A DNA stretch of 56,399 bases. Origin: an uncultured Oribacterium sp. (GTDB lineage Bacteria > Bacillota > Clostridia > Lachnospirales > Lachnospiraceae). A program made the translations under genes and the position numbers. Where the stretch lies: the NCBI GenBank assembly GCA_946413525.1, contig CAMKKZ010000025.1, forward strand, positions 1-56,399. Direction: 5' to 3'. How positions within the stretch are numbered: the stretch's first letter is position 1; every line of letters starts with the position of its first letter. Positions 17,585 to 25,455 of the stretch are shown in pieces. The notes beneath the pieces are model-generated. The model had not been told where the DNA came from, made no database searches, and saw only the letters and a program-made list of their open reading frames with translations.

Positions 17585-17648
17585 AGCCTGCCGGGACAGC
17601 CGTCCGCCGTTTCCGGGTTAAAGCCTGCCGGGACAGCCTTCCTCCGGA
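17544..17648 (+). repeat. 37-bp tandem repeat of the 3' end of cas6
   Basis: AAAGCCTGCCAGAACAGCC in the last codons recurs twice more as AAAGCCTGCCGGGACAGCC at 37-base spacing. The stop codon TAA lies at the first junction, so the second and third copies are outside the gene. Confidence 0.9.
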
Positions 17649-17727
17649 GTGACTTATACCTCGTAGTTTGAAACTGTTGCAAAAAACTCAAAAAACACTG
17701 TTACTATTTTCAATCCCGAAGATTGCT

Positions 17728-17757
17728 TTGTTCAGAAAAAAATGGGCGGTATATAAT
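17728..17757 (+). promoter_or_regulatory. Candidate promoter of the MATE gene
   Basis: TTGTTC at 17728 and TATAAT at 17752 with an 18-base spacer, about 95 bases before the gene. The leader between them is A/T-rich without an obvious riboswitch. Confidence 0.5.
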
Positions 17758-17852
17758 ATTTGGGAAGGAAAAATGTATCTGTTCTACGCTCTAACTAACG
17801 TAAACGGGCAGATGGATGGGTTTTTTACTGTTTAAAATATTTAATAGGAAAC

Positions 17853-19187
17853 ATGAAATCAAGGATTCATTTGTCAGAACATTTTACCTACAATAAATTG
17901 CTGCGCTTTACGCTGCCGTCCATCGTGATGAATATATTTTCTTCTCTGTATATCATCGCGGACGGTTTCTTTGTCGCTAATTTTGTAGGCAAGACGGAAT
18001 TTGCCGCTGTCAACCTGATCATGCCGGTTCTGAATATCCTCGGAACAATAGGCTATATGTTCGGTGTAGGAGGCAGCGCGTTGATCGCGAAAACGCTGGG
18101 GGAGAAGGACCGGGAAAAAGCGAACAGTCTGTTTTCCCTGATCGTGCTGGCATCTTCCTGTCTGGGTATCCTGATGTTGGTGTCGGGTTTTCTCTTAATG
18201 CCCGAGATCGCGGGCAGGCTGGGCGCGGAAGGGAAGCTTCTTGAGGACAGCGTGCTGTACGGACGGATCTTTATCCTGGCTCTGCCCGCATGGATATTGG
18301 TGTATGAGTTCCAGCTTTTCTTTGTCACTGCGGAAAGGCCGGGACTGGGGCTTGCCGTCACAGTGAGCGCGGGACTTTGCAATGTCGCATTAGACGCGCT
18401 TTTTATCATTGGCTTTAAATGGGGATTTGCGGGCGCGGCGGCAGCTTCGGCCCTGACCCAGGTGGTGGGCGGCATTTTTCCGCTCTTTTATTTCGGCCGA
18501 AAGAATAACAGCCTTCTCAGGCTGGTGAAGCCCGCATGGGATGGCAGGGCGCTTTTAAAATGCTGCGCGAACGGCTCCTCTGAATTTATGGCGGAAGCCG
18601 CTTTTTCCCTTGTAGGGATCGTCTACAATGTACAGCTTTTTAAGTACGCGGGGGAAGACGGCGTTGTGATCTACGGGATTCTGATGTATGTCAGCCTTAT
18701 CTTTTCCGCTATTTTTGTCGGATATTCCAATGGGGTAGGGCCGGTGATCAGCTATCATTACGGGGCGCAGAATCATGGGGAGCTTAAAAACCTGCGGAAA
18801 AGGAGCCTGATGATCATCGGGCTTACATCCGCCATAATGTGTGTCCTTTCGGAAGTGCTTGCCCGTCCGTTTTCTGCCCTGTTTCTGCAGGGCGCGGAGG
18901 AGATCCTGCCGGATGCCATACACGCGTTCGGGATTTTCTCCTTCGTCTACCTGTTCACCGGCATGGCTGTTTTCAGCTCGGCCTTCTTTACCTCTCTGAA
19001 CAACGGGCAGATATCGGCACTGATCTCTTTCTTGAGGACCTTTGTCTTCGACCTGGGAGCTGTGCTGCTGCTGCCGCTGCTGTTTGGCCTGGACGGCATA
19101 TGGTATTCCGTTGTTTTCGCGGAGCTGATGGCAGCCGCTGTCGGGGGCATATTCATGCTTGCCCTCCAGAGAAAATATCAGTACTGA
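17853..19187 (+). CDS. MATE-family efflux transporter
   Basis: This 444-residue protein has about twelve hydrophobic helices and opens with LLRFTLPSIVMNIFSSLYIIA, the usual start of the clostridial branch of MATE proteins, followed by DGFFVANFVGKTEFAAVN. The second half repeats the pattern (NGVGPVISYHYGAQ). MATE proteins export organic cations or drugs in exchange for Na+ or H+. The length is typical and there are no insertions. It is transcribed alone from the promoter at 17728; substrate unknown. Confidence 0.93.
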   Translation: MKSRIHLSEHFTYNKLLRFTLPSIVMNIFSSLYIIADGFFVANFVGKTEFAAVNLIMPVLNILGTIGYMFGVGGSALIAKTLGEKDREKANSLFSLIVLASSCLGILMLVSGFLLMPEIAGRLGAEGKLLEDSVLYGRIFILALPAWILVYEFQLFFVTAERPGLGLAVTVSAGLCNVALDALFIIGFKWGFAGAAAASALTQVVGGIFPLFYFGRKNNSLLRLVKPAWDGRALLKCCANGSSEFMAEAAFSLVGIVYNVQLFKYAGEDGVVIYGILMYVSLIFSAIFVGYSNGVGPVISYHYGAQNHGELKNLRKRSLMIIGLTSAIMCVLSEVLARPFSALFLQGAEEILPDAIHAFGIFSFVYLFTGMAVFSSAFFTSLNNGQISALISFLRTFVFDLGAVLLLPLLFGLDGIWYSVVFAELMAAAVGGIFMLALQRKYQY

Positions 19188-19203
19188 AGCGGGAGACAGT
19201 GGA

Positions 19204-19270
19204 GCCCTGCCGATATGGTGCCGCATCGGCTTGTCACAGAACTCAGAATGGCCAAAACTCACTCGGATAG
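19204..19270 (+). repeat. Palindromic unit (CQNSE family), intergenic copy
   Basis: Contains TGTCACAGAACTCAGAATGG and CTCACTCGGATAGG, matching the in-gene copies at 4570-4756. It is directly downstream of the MATE gene. Confidence 0.65.
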
Positions 19271-19280
19271 GGGAAAAGGA

Positions 19281-19353
19281 CAGGGGGAGGAAGAAGGGAC
19301 GGTTTTCTGTTCCATGTTCTGGAACGGAAAACCGTCCCTTCTTCCTCCCCCTG
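19281..19353 (+). repeat. Long perfect hairpin between the MATE gene and the AAA remnant
   Basis: A 27-bp perfect stem (19281-19307 with 19327-19353) rich in GGGGGAGGAAGAAGGG, closed by an inner hairpin TTCCA/TGGAA. It may end transcription of the convergent genes, though neither side has a clear T run. Confidence 0.7.
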
Positions 19354-19360
19354 CTTCTCC

Positions 19361-19767
19361 TTACAGCTCCTCCATCCGAAGTGTCCAGCATGCTCCGGCC
19401 CATCCCTCAAGCCGCTGGAGCTCGTCAAGGAACACATAGCATAGCGATTCCCTGCGATGACTGTCAATATAGTTCAATAGCGACATTTCATCAGGAATGG
19501 CATTCGAGACAGCCGTATCCTCAAAATCAAGGAAGATGATATTGTCGGACCTCTCCTTGATCTCTTCCGATATCTGCTTAAGTATGAAAAGCAAGCTTTT
19601 CATACTTCATTTGTGCCGCTGGCGCGACACAAATGGGACTCAACGCCTGCGGCATCAAGTCAAAGTATGACGGATTTCCCGCATCGGCGAATTCCGGTAA
19701 TGACCTTGATGAGATCCCCGTCATAGAATTCCCGGATAGGCTTCAAATACTTTTCGCGTTTGATCAT
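19361..19767 (-). pseudogene. AAA-type ATPase (DUF4143-associated family) N-terminus, disrupted
   Basis: From ATG at 19767, behind GGGAGG, the minus strand encodes MIKREKYLKPIREFYDGDL and GIRRCGKSVI (P-loop), then hits the 76-bp insertion at 19587-19662. After it the frame resumes LKQISEEIKERSDNIIFLDF and the Walker B region CYVFLDELQRLEGW, ending at RMEEL where relatives continue for about 300 residues. Removing the insert and one 7-bp duplication restores GIRRCGKSVILKQISEE. The gene is therefore broken twice: by an insertion and by loss of the 3' part. Intact relatives are of uncertain function. Confidence 0.8.
19587..19662 (-). mobile_element. 76-bp hairpin insertion with 7-bp target duplication
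   Basis: Flanked by AAGTATG at 19580-19586 and 19663-19669. It contains the inverted arms TTTGTG/CACAAA, GCCGC/GCGGC and the hairpin AAAGCAAGCTTTT. A relative with 14-bp inverted ends TTGACTTGATGCCG is at about 53769-53815. It is too small to code for a transposase. Confidence 0.75.
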
Positions 19768-19929
19768 CGTATACGCCTCCCGCTTCTGTGTACTATGATA
19801 TCTCATTGATTGGCTACATGGGTACATTGGCGCCTATGGCAAATGTCGGATAAGCATTTGAGCCATCACATCGGCTGCATGGGTGCGCTGGTTTAAGATC
19901 AGGAGTTATTTGATAAGTAATCTTGTTCC

Positions 19930-20045
19930 TACTGGACATTATGTCAAAAAACAGAAATATTGTCCATTGCTACTGGACAATATTATGAAAGACAGTGAAA
20001 TTGTCCACTGCTACTGGATAATATCACAAAAGTCAGTAAGATTGT
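19930..20045 (+). repeat. 41-bp tandem repeat with TGGACAAT palindromes
   Basis: Two full copies and one partial copy (19930, 19971, 20012) begin TACTGGACAATATTATG or a variant. Junctions form the inverted repeat ATTGTCCA-7 bases-TGGACAAT. It lies about 240-350 bases before the toxin-antitoxin operon. Bases 19768-19929 show nothing recognisable. Confidence 0.8.
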
Positions 20046-20181
20046 AGCTATTAACTATGCATCAGGCATAGTTAATAGCGTATTTGGCGCATTCCACAGG
20101 GACGCGTCCGAACAAAATATGCCTTCAGGCATGTATTGTTCGGATTTTTCCGCAGCATTCCTTGTGCTGCGGAAAAACCTG
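20046..20181 (-). repeat. Composite hairpin array, full copy
   Basis: Modules in order on the plus strand: ATTAACTATGCATCAGG and its inverse; CGTATTTGGCGCATTCC; CCGAACAAAATATGCC with its inverse; TTTTTCCGCAGCATTCC with its inverse. The order is the reverse of the copy at 21311-21448. The array is bracketed by GTAG on one side and AAAAACCT on the other. Confidence 0.85.
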
Positions 20182-20228
20182 GCATTTTAGTTTGCACCCC
20201 TTGTACAATCAAACATTTACAGAATCCC

Positions 20229-20257
20229 TTGCTGTTATAACAAAATTCGTGTATTAT
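20229..20257 (+). promoter_or_regulatory. Candidate promoter of the toxin-antitoxin operon
   Basis: TTGCTG at 20229 and TATTAT at 20252 with a 17-base spacer, 27 bases before the antitoxin start. Antitoxins of this family usually autorepress; no clear operator is visible. Confidence 0.6.
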
Positions 20258-20283
20258 TTTTCTATCTTCAAGGAGGTGATATT

Positions 20284-20547
20284 ATGCCAACAATCAAATC
20301 CAGTGCAGACTTACGTAACGGTTACAATGAAATCTCCACATTCTGCCACACATACAACGAGCCTGTGTTCATTACCAGGAACGGCAAAGGAGATCTTGCT
20401 GTAATGAGCATCGAAACCTATGAAAGACTTGTCGGAAAGTTTGAGCTTTATGGGCTTATCATGGATGGTCTTGATGACGTCAAGAGTGGAAATACCAGGC
20501 CATTCTCTGAAGCGATGGCTGACATTCGCTCAAGGAGAAAAAGATGA
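20284..20547 (+). CDS. Phd/YefM-family antitoxin
   Basis: AGGAGGTGAT precedes the ATG. The 87-residue product has the Phd/YefM pattern: an N-terminal DNA-binding half (SSADLRNGYNEISTFCHTYNE), the VFITRNGKGDLAVMSIETYERL core and a charged tail that should wrap the toxin. It overlaps the next gene by four bases (ATGA), the usual arrangement for translational coupling of antitoxin and toxin. It should neutralise the product of 20544-20879 and repress the operon. Confidence 0.92.
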   Translation: MPTIKSSADLRNGYNEISTFCHTYNEPVFITRNGKGDLAVMSIETYERLVGKFELYGLIMDGLDDVKSGNTRPFSEAMADIRSRRKR

Positions 20548-20879
20548 GTTATAATCTGCATATTACCAAAAAGGCTGAAGACGATTTGAATGCGGCTGCA
20601 GATTACATTGAGTTCACTCTATTTAACCCACAGGCTGCAGATGACCTTCTCGGCAAGGCTGATAAGGAACTGAGCAGTCTTATTGAAATGCCACAGATTC
20701 ACAGACTTGTTGATGATCCTTTTTTAAATGTGCCCGGTATACGGTTTATTTTGGTGAACAACTATATGGCCTTCTTCCTCATCAATGAGGAAGAGAAGAC
20801 CGTCTACATCATCCGTTTCCTGTACAGAAAAAGAAACTGGATTCAGATTCTTAAAGATGAACCGATATCCCTGATCTGA
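20544..20879 (+). CDS. RelE/ParE-superfamily toxin
   Basis: The 111-residue product has the RelE/ParE fold signature: YNLHITKKAEDDLNAAADYI at the start, PQAADDLLGKADKEL, the central IRFILVNNYMAFFLINEE and the closing strand TVYIIRFLYRKRNWIQIL. Such toxins either cut mRNA on the ribosome or poison gyrase; the long first helices and the R-x-L-Y-x-R-R end fit the ParE-like branch, but the target cannot be settled here. It is coupled to the antitoxin by an ATGA overlap. Confidence 0.9.
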   Translation: MSYNLHITKKAEDDLNAAADYIEFTLFNPQAADDLLGKADKELSSLIEMPQIHRLVDDPFLNVPGIRFILVNNYMAFFLINEEEKTVYIIRFLYRKRNWIQILKDEPISLI

Positions 20880-21310
20880 TTTACCACTTATATTATCTCA
20901 TAAGAGGAGGGGTTGCAAAGTATTCACCTTGCAAGACAACTCCCACGAGGAATTCTACTGTGCATGGTAACAAATGTTTTTGCAAAATTTCTTACAAAGG
21001 GAGTTTTTTTGGACATTAGATGGGGTATAATAAGCAGGAATTATCATAATATGGTTTTTTCAGAGGCAGAGATGAGCTGAAAAGCCGGGAGGCCTATATA
21101 AACAGAAACGCGAAGGACAGCGTGTTTTGCGACTTGTTCGGCAGGCAGGAATACCTCATGCAGCTCTATGGGGTCCTTCATCCGGAGGATAAAAAGACAA
21201 CGGAAGAGGACTTGACGATCGTGACATTGTCCAGCGTGTTCCTGAAAGGGATTTATAACGACCTGGGCTTCATGCGCGGGAACACGCTCATCGTCCTGGT
21301 GGAGGAACAA

Positions 21311-21448
21311 AGAGGGTTTTTCTGCGGCACAAGGAATGCCGCAGAAAAATCCGAACAAAACATGCCTGAAGGTATGTTTTGTTCGGACGCATCCCTGTGG
21401 GATGCGCCAAATACGGCATTCACTATGCTTGATGCATAGTGAATGCCT
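21311..21448 (+). repeat. Composite hairpin array inserted in the Rpn gene
   Basis: Modules in order: TTTTTCTGCGGCACAAGG and its inverse; CCGAACAAAACATGCC and its inverse; GCATCCCTGTGGGATGC; CAAATACGG; ATTCACTATGCTTGATGCA and its inverse. It ends GCCTAC as the copy at 10553 ends ACCTAC. Exact borders cannot be fixed because the target duplication is unclear. Confidence 0.85.
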
Positions 21449-21861
21449 ACTTTTTCCTACAATATAATTGTCAGAATTCTGATCTACATCGCGGAAACAT
21501 ATCGGAGATATATAGATCGGAACGGTCTGGATGAGTACTCAACCACAACGATGGAGCTTCCGAGGCCGGAATTTTACATGGTGTTCACTGGGGAAAGAAA
21601 GGAGCATCCGGAAACGATTTCCTTCAGGAAGGACATCCCCGGGATGGAAGGATGCCCGGTGGACGTTGAAGTGAAGGTTATTTATGAGAGCGCTAAAGGA
21701 GACATCCTGAGCCAGTATATAGAGTTTTCGAAAATATTCACAGAACAGTATAAATTATATGGGAAAACCCAGAAGACGATAGATGAGACCCTGAGGATTT
21801 GCCGGGAAAGGAACATACTGAACGATTATTTGAAGAAGGAGGGGGTGTCTACGATTATGTA

Positions 21862-21958
21862 CAGGAGTCGAATGTTTCATCAGGAACATTCGACTCCGTA
21901 CTTGGCGAATCCCGTAAGGGATTTTTCCGCAGCATTCCTTGTGTTGAGGAAAACCTAC
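21862..21958 (+). repeat. Composite hairpin array, variant copy
   Basis: Begins with the 13-bp hairpin GGAGTCGAATGTT/AACATTCGACTCC around TCATCAGG, then TTTTTCCGCAGCATTCCTTG and AAAACCTAC. Its first hairpin differs in sequence from the other copies but occupies the same place, so modules are exchanged within the family. Confidence 0.7.
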
Positions 21959-22019
21959 TTTTACGGAGCAGGATTCGATGGATTTCGGGCCTGCTCTGTT
22001 TGTTTTTGGAGGACGATGT

Positions 22020-22712
22020 ATGTTTCATTTCGCTGTGAATAAAAAGATGTACGCGGAAAGAGAAAAACGCTACAAGAATCTGACAGTCAGGGAATTCACG
22101 AAAGCCGCAGATGTCTACGAAAGCGGTCATGCCGGCATTTATGAGATGTGTAAGGACGACTATCCGTTTATTGCAGGGGAACTGGCAAAGGAAGAGTATA
22201 CAGATCTGCTTGACTGCGGATGCGGAACCGGGCCCATGATTTCCCTCCTGTATGAAGAAGATCCCGCAAAGCACTATACGGGGCTTGATATTACGCCGCG
22301 TATGATCGAGGTCGCAAAGGCAAAAAATCTGGCCGGGGTCTCCTGGGTCGTCGGTGACTGCGAGAATCTTCCTTTTGAGGATGACATGTTTGATGCGGTC
22401 ATATGCTCCAACAGCTTTCATCATTATCCGAACCCACAGAAATTTTTTAATAGTGTTCAGCGTGTCCTGCGCCCGGGCGGCAGGCTGATTCTGCAGGATT
22501 ATACCGCTCCCGGTCCGATCCTCTGGCTTATGAACCATACGGAGATGCCCCTGGCAAACCTGATCGGACACGGAGATGTCGGCGCGTATTCTTTGGATGA
22601 GGTGAGAGACTTTTGCCGGAAATCCGCTCTTCATGTGGAAAAACTGGAGCGTGGAAAGAAATTCCGGCTGCATCTGGTGGCCAGGAAGAAACGGGAGAAG
22701 GAAGAGGCATGA
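22020..22712 (+). CDS. Class I SAM-dependent methyltransferase (type 11)
   Basis: GGAGGA at 22008-22013 sets the start at ATG 22020 rather than the upstream ATG 21978. Motif I is LLDCGCGTGPMIS (about residues 63-75), the acidic SAM-binding residue is in YTGLDITPRMIE, the adenine-contact region is VVGDCENLPFEDD, and motif IV reads DAVICSNSFHHY, followed by RVLRPGGRLILQDY. The fold and size (230 residues) match small-molecule methyltransferases; the substrate is unknown. It overlaps the next frame by four bases and heads a three-gene group of which the other two are damaged. Confidence 0.9.
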   Translation: MFHFAVNKKMYAEREKRYKNLTVREFTKAADVYESGHAGIYEMCKDDYPFIAGELAKEEYTDLLDCGCGTGPMISLLYEEDPAKHYTGLDITPRMIEVAKAKNLAGVSWVVGDCENLPFEDDMFDAVICSNSFHHYPNPQKFFNSVQRVLRPGGRLILQDYTAPGPILWLMNHTEMPLANLIGHGDVGAYSLDEVRDFCRKSALHVEKLERGKKFRLHLVARKKREKEEA

Positions 22713-22951
22713 CAGTGCATACAGACTGCGGCAGAATCGAGTACTGGTTTGGGGAAACAGAGGAAAAAGACAGGAAATGGGGTACCCGTTATATGAGGAA
22801 ACATTTTCCGATGGCAAAATTCAGGCGCTTGTCCGGGGCAGGCCACGGCGGCCTCGCAGCATTGCAGCCGAAGTGCCTGATGCATGGGCTCGCAAGGGTG
22901 ATGGATGAAGGAGACAAGGATGTTTTGGGACAGAGTATCCGGTATATATGA
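22709..22951 (+). pseudogene. C-terminal fragment of an alpha/beta-hydrolase
   Basis: An 80-residue frame begins at an ATGA overlap with the methyltransferase stop. IEYWFGETEEKDRKWGTRY and LSGAGHGGLAALQPKCL resemble the last strand and catalytic His (GHG) of clostridial alpha/beta-hydrolases, which need about 150 further residues including the nucleophile. The coupling looks like a deletion product. It could be translated but should not be catalytic. Confidence 0.55.
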
Positions 22952-23525
22952 TTTGTTTGGGAACATCTACAATGGAAAAGTTAATCGGAAGATGTGCACT
23001 GCTGTTGCAAAGGAAATATGGACAAATGACCGTGTGCTGGAATGTGCCTGAGGAACCGGATTGATCACAGCGGCTGTTGCAGGGAAATGCAGAGAGCTTG
23101 TGGCAACAGACTATTCAGAGGGCATGCTGAAGCAGGCCAGAAAGAAATGCGGATCCTGTTCGAATGTTGAGATCCGGTCTGCAGATATCCTGAAGCTTCC
23201 ATTTCCCGATGAATCCTTTGACGTCGTGATCGCTGCCAATGTCATTCATTTGCTTGATGATCCGTATAAGGCATTGTCCGAACTTGATCGGGTATGCAGG
23301 CCGGGCGGGAAACTGATTATCCCGACCTATGTGAACAAGGAGAAGGCAAAGGGTTTTGATAAGACCATTGATAAAGCCGGTGCGAATTTCAGGCAGGACT
23401 TTACATATGAGAGCTATCGGGAATTCCTTGCAGGGGCAGGATTTGTGAAGAGCCGTACCAAACTGATCGATGGCCGTGTACCATGTGCTGTCGCAGTGAT
23501 TTTTAAACAAAGAAATGGCCAATGA
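22920..23525 (+). pseudogene. Class I SAM-dependent methyltransferase with an in-frame UGA in motif I
   Basis: AAGGAG at 22908 precedes ATG 22920. The frame encodes MFWDRVSGIYDLFGNIYNG and reaches VLECA, then TGA at 23049-23051, then GTGLITAAVAGKCRELVATD and a complete remaining domain (DVVIAANVIHLLDD, CRPGGKLIIPTY). The family consensus at this point is ECACGTG, so the UGA stands exactly where a Cys codon (TGC/TGT) is expected, codon 44. A one-base nonsense mutation is the simplest reading; readthrough or selenocysteine insertion is possible but I see no convincing stem-loop directly after the UGA. The rest of the gene shows no other damage. Confidence 0.75.
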
Positions 23526-24163
23526 GATCTTATTCAGCACCCCGTTGGGAGTTTTGAAGTGGAGGTAAATGAGGTGGGATATTGATACAGATACATTCGG
23601 GCGCAACTATTCTGCGGAAATTCCCGCAAAAGCGATGAAAACATAACAGGTAAAAACAGACTTGTTGAAATGAAAAAGCCCGCCATTTTGATCTTATTTT
23701 TGATATAAACAACATCATATTTATGATATAATATAAGCGCAAAGAAGCAAAGATAAGAACGCTATCCGCAAGTATTGGCTGGGTGGAAGAATGCAGGCAA
23801 AAATACATCACAGATGATTTGAGGGAAAGAGAAGAAGAAAGAGGAAGGGAGAAGAAAGGAAAAGAAAAAGAAAAAGAAAAGCCCGGAGGTATCACTCCGG
23901 AGCAGAATAAAGAAACATTAATATTCTCAAAATATTGGTGGATGCTATATCTGACACAGGCTCCTGGCAATATTGAGACGCCGCAAATGATGTATTTTAG
24001 CTTAATTTCAGTGATGCATTGTTATAAATTGTGAATGCGAAATCTACATGGCTTTCAATGGGGAGCGGTCAGTTGACGAAACGATGCCTGAAAAGGCGTA
24101 ACACACCAGTATGATTGCACTGAGTTTTATAGGAAATCTATTTGTTGTATTCCTAGACAACCT
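23526..24163. other. Intergenic region with MITE-end remnant and AG-rich stretch
   Basis: TTATTCAGCACCCCG at about 23528 resembles the left end of the 164-bp MITE. A purine-rich tract at about 23820-23885 gives spurious Lys/Glu-rich frames. No gene with a convincing start and composition is seen apart from a doubtful 25-codon frame at 23569. Confidence 0.6.
23569..23646 (+). CDS. Possible 25-residue small protein
   Basis: ATG at 23569 is directly preceded by GGAGGTAA, and the frame reads MRWDIDTDTFGRNYSAEIPA to a TAA. The spacing of the binding site is short. It may be a piece of a larger gene; no family recognised. Confidence 0.25.
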   Translation: MRWDIDTDTFGRNYSAEIPAKAMKT

Positions 24164-24204
24164 CCATTCTGGTTTTATTCAAACCGTATAAAAAACCAGA
24201 ATGG
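24164..24204 (+). promoter_or_regulatory. 13-bp perfect hairpin in the leader of the methyltransferase-STAS gene
   Basis: CCATTCTGGTTTT pairs with AAAACCAGAATGG around a 14-base loop, ending 32 bases before the start codon. It could be an attenuator or a protein-binding site; on the minus strand it resembles a terminator. Confidence 0.5.
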
Positions 24205-24235
24205 AAAAAGAGCTGGGATAAGGGAGAGAGAGACA

Positions 24236-25450
24236 ATGACTGATGAGCAACTATTAAAAGAAATCAATCCGGTCTTTTTAACGGCACGTTCCTCAATCTA
24301 TCGCTTTGCGCTTTGGGGAGACGAAAATGCAAAGAAAATCGTTGCCTTTCTTGAGAAGGACGGACCGAAGGAATTGTTCAGGAATGTACCGGATAAGATC
24401 ACAGATCCGGCAAGGCTGGTGCTGATGTCTACGCTTGAAGCCAGATATAGGACGATGGGAGAAATCCTGAATAAGGAGAATCCGAAAGTATTGTTGGATA
24501 TCCCATGCGGTTATACCATGCGGCCGATCGAATTTGCCGGAAAAGGAATCCGCTACTTCGGAGCAGACCTGCCCGCGACCATTGCCGACATGGCAGGAGC
24601 GGTGGATGCCATTCTTGCAGAAAATGAAAAAAAATATGTCCGCATGGTCAGCGCCGATGCTACGAACCCGGATTCCGTAGAAGAAGCTCTTAAGGAAGTG
24701 GAAGACGAGATAAGTATTACCACCGAAGGACTGTTGTCCTATTTCACGGACTCGGAGATGGATGCCATCTTTGAAACCATGCGGCTGGTACTGAAAAAGC
24801 GCGGAGGGTGCTGGCTGACACCGGACAGAGAGTTTGGCGATTATATGCAGCTTGCCGCCCGGGTTGTGGCGAATGGGGATAAAGAAATCCTGGAGCGCTT
24901 CAACATGTACCGCTCGGAGATTGCAAAAAAGGCGCAGAGCAGTCTTGGTAAAAATGCTTTTATGTCTGGAACGCTTGATGAGAGCATTCAGTACGCGAAC
25001 AGAAAAGGCTTTCATGTTGAGCGCATCAATTTCGGGCAATATCTGCCGGATCTCAAATCATTTGAAGGTATTCGCGATGGTCTGATGGATGAACTGCGTG
25101 AAGCATGTATAAATCTTTGTGTCTGGAAACTGACGCTGGAAGATAGAAGGAAGGAAGAGAGAAAATCAGTAAACTTCCAAATCAACACATACATAGAAGT
25201 GGATACACTGGTGATGAAGGTCTCCGGAAGACTGGATACCTTGACTGCGCCGGAGCTGGTGGCGCGATTTAGTGATGCTGAGAAAGTGCGGATTGATTTT
25301 GCCGATCTGGATTATATCTCATCTGCGGGACTCCGCTCGCTTGTGATCATACTTAAGAAAGTCGGCAAAGAAAATATGTCTATTGTTAACCTAAGAGAAA
25401 ACGTGAGAGAAATCTTTGAAATCGCGGGATTTGAGGAACTGTTGCTGTAG
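24236..25450 (+). CDS. LCM-like methyltransferase fused to a STAS domain
   Basis: AAGGGAG precedes the ATG. Residues about 1-305 form a Rossmann-type methyltransferase of the leucine-carboxyl/O-methyltransferase-like type: VLLDIPCGYTMRP is motif I, IRYFGADLPATI carries the acidic residue, VSADATNPDS and ITTEGLLSYFTDSEM follow. Residues about 318-404 are a STAS domain like anti-sigma-factor antagonists: LVMKVSGRLDTLTAPEL, then VRIDFADLDYISSAGLRSL, with the phosphorylatable Ser of the SSAGLR loop at about 362-363, and IVNLRENVREIFEIAGFEELL. The combination suggests a methyltransferase controlled by a serine kinase/phosphatase switch or docked to one; this is inference. No anti-sigma factor kinase or phosphatase is adjacent. 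The fusion sits in a single open frame without damage. Confidence 0.85.
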   Translation: MTDEQLLKEINPVFLTARSSIYRFALWGDENAKKIVAFLEKDGPKELFRNVPDKITDPARLVLMSTLEARYRTMGEILNKENPKVLLDIPCGYTMRPIEFAGKGIRYFGADLPATIADMAGAVDAILAENEKKYVRMVSADATNPDSVEEALKEVEDEISITTEGLLSYFTDSEMDAIFETMRLVLKKRGGCWLTPDREFGDYMQLAARVVANGDKEILERFNMYRSEIAKKAQSSLGKNAFMSGTLDESIQYANRKGFHVERINFGQYLPDLKSFEGIRDGLMDELREACINLCVWKLTLEDRRKEERKSVNFQINTYIEVDTLVMKVSGRLDTLTAPELVARFSDAEKVRIDFADLDYISSAGLRSLVIILKKVGKENMSIVNLRENVREIFEIAGFEELLL

Positions 25451-25455
25451 TGTTC

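Larger units (their letters stand above)
21065..21960 (+). pseudogene. Rpn-family PD-(D/E)XK nuclease gene, interrupted twice by hairpin arrays
   Basis: Fragment 1 (to about 21310) encodes REAYINRNAKDSVFCDLFG and ends ...GNTLIVLVEEQ. After an approximately 137-bp hairpin array, fragment 2 continues FSYNIIVRILIYIAETYRRY, the part that normally follows VE-x-QST in this family. Joining them gives VEEQSTFSYNIIVR, so the array was inserted at this point. A second, different array lies at 21862-21958, near the end. No start codon is visible for fragment 1. Rpn proteins are recombination-promoting nucleases; an apparently intact relative is at 54175-55251. Confidence 0.8.

Noticed and set aside
21002..21040. 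Promoter TTGGAC/TATAAT before the Rpn remnant
   Set aside because: The spacer is only about 11 bases, too short for a sigma-70-type promoter.
23049..23130. SECIS-like stem-loop after the UGA
   Set aside because: Only a weak CCG/CGG pairing is visible; not enough to call selenocysteine.
23530..23970. Minus-strand frame of 146 codons
   Set aside because: Phe/Ser/Leu-rich reading of the same purine tract; no start signal.
23783..24034. Plus-strand frame with Glu/Lys/Arg-rich middle
   Set aside because: Driven by a purine tract; no ribosome binding site and no family.
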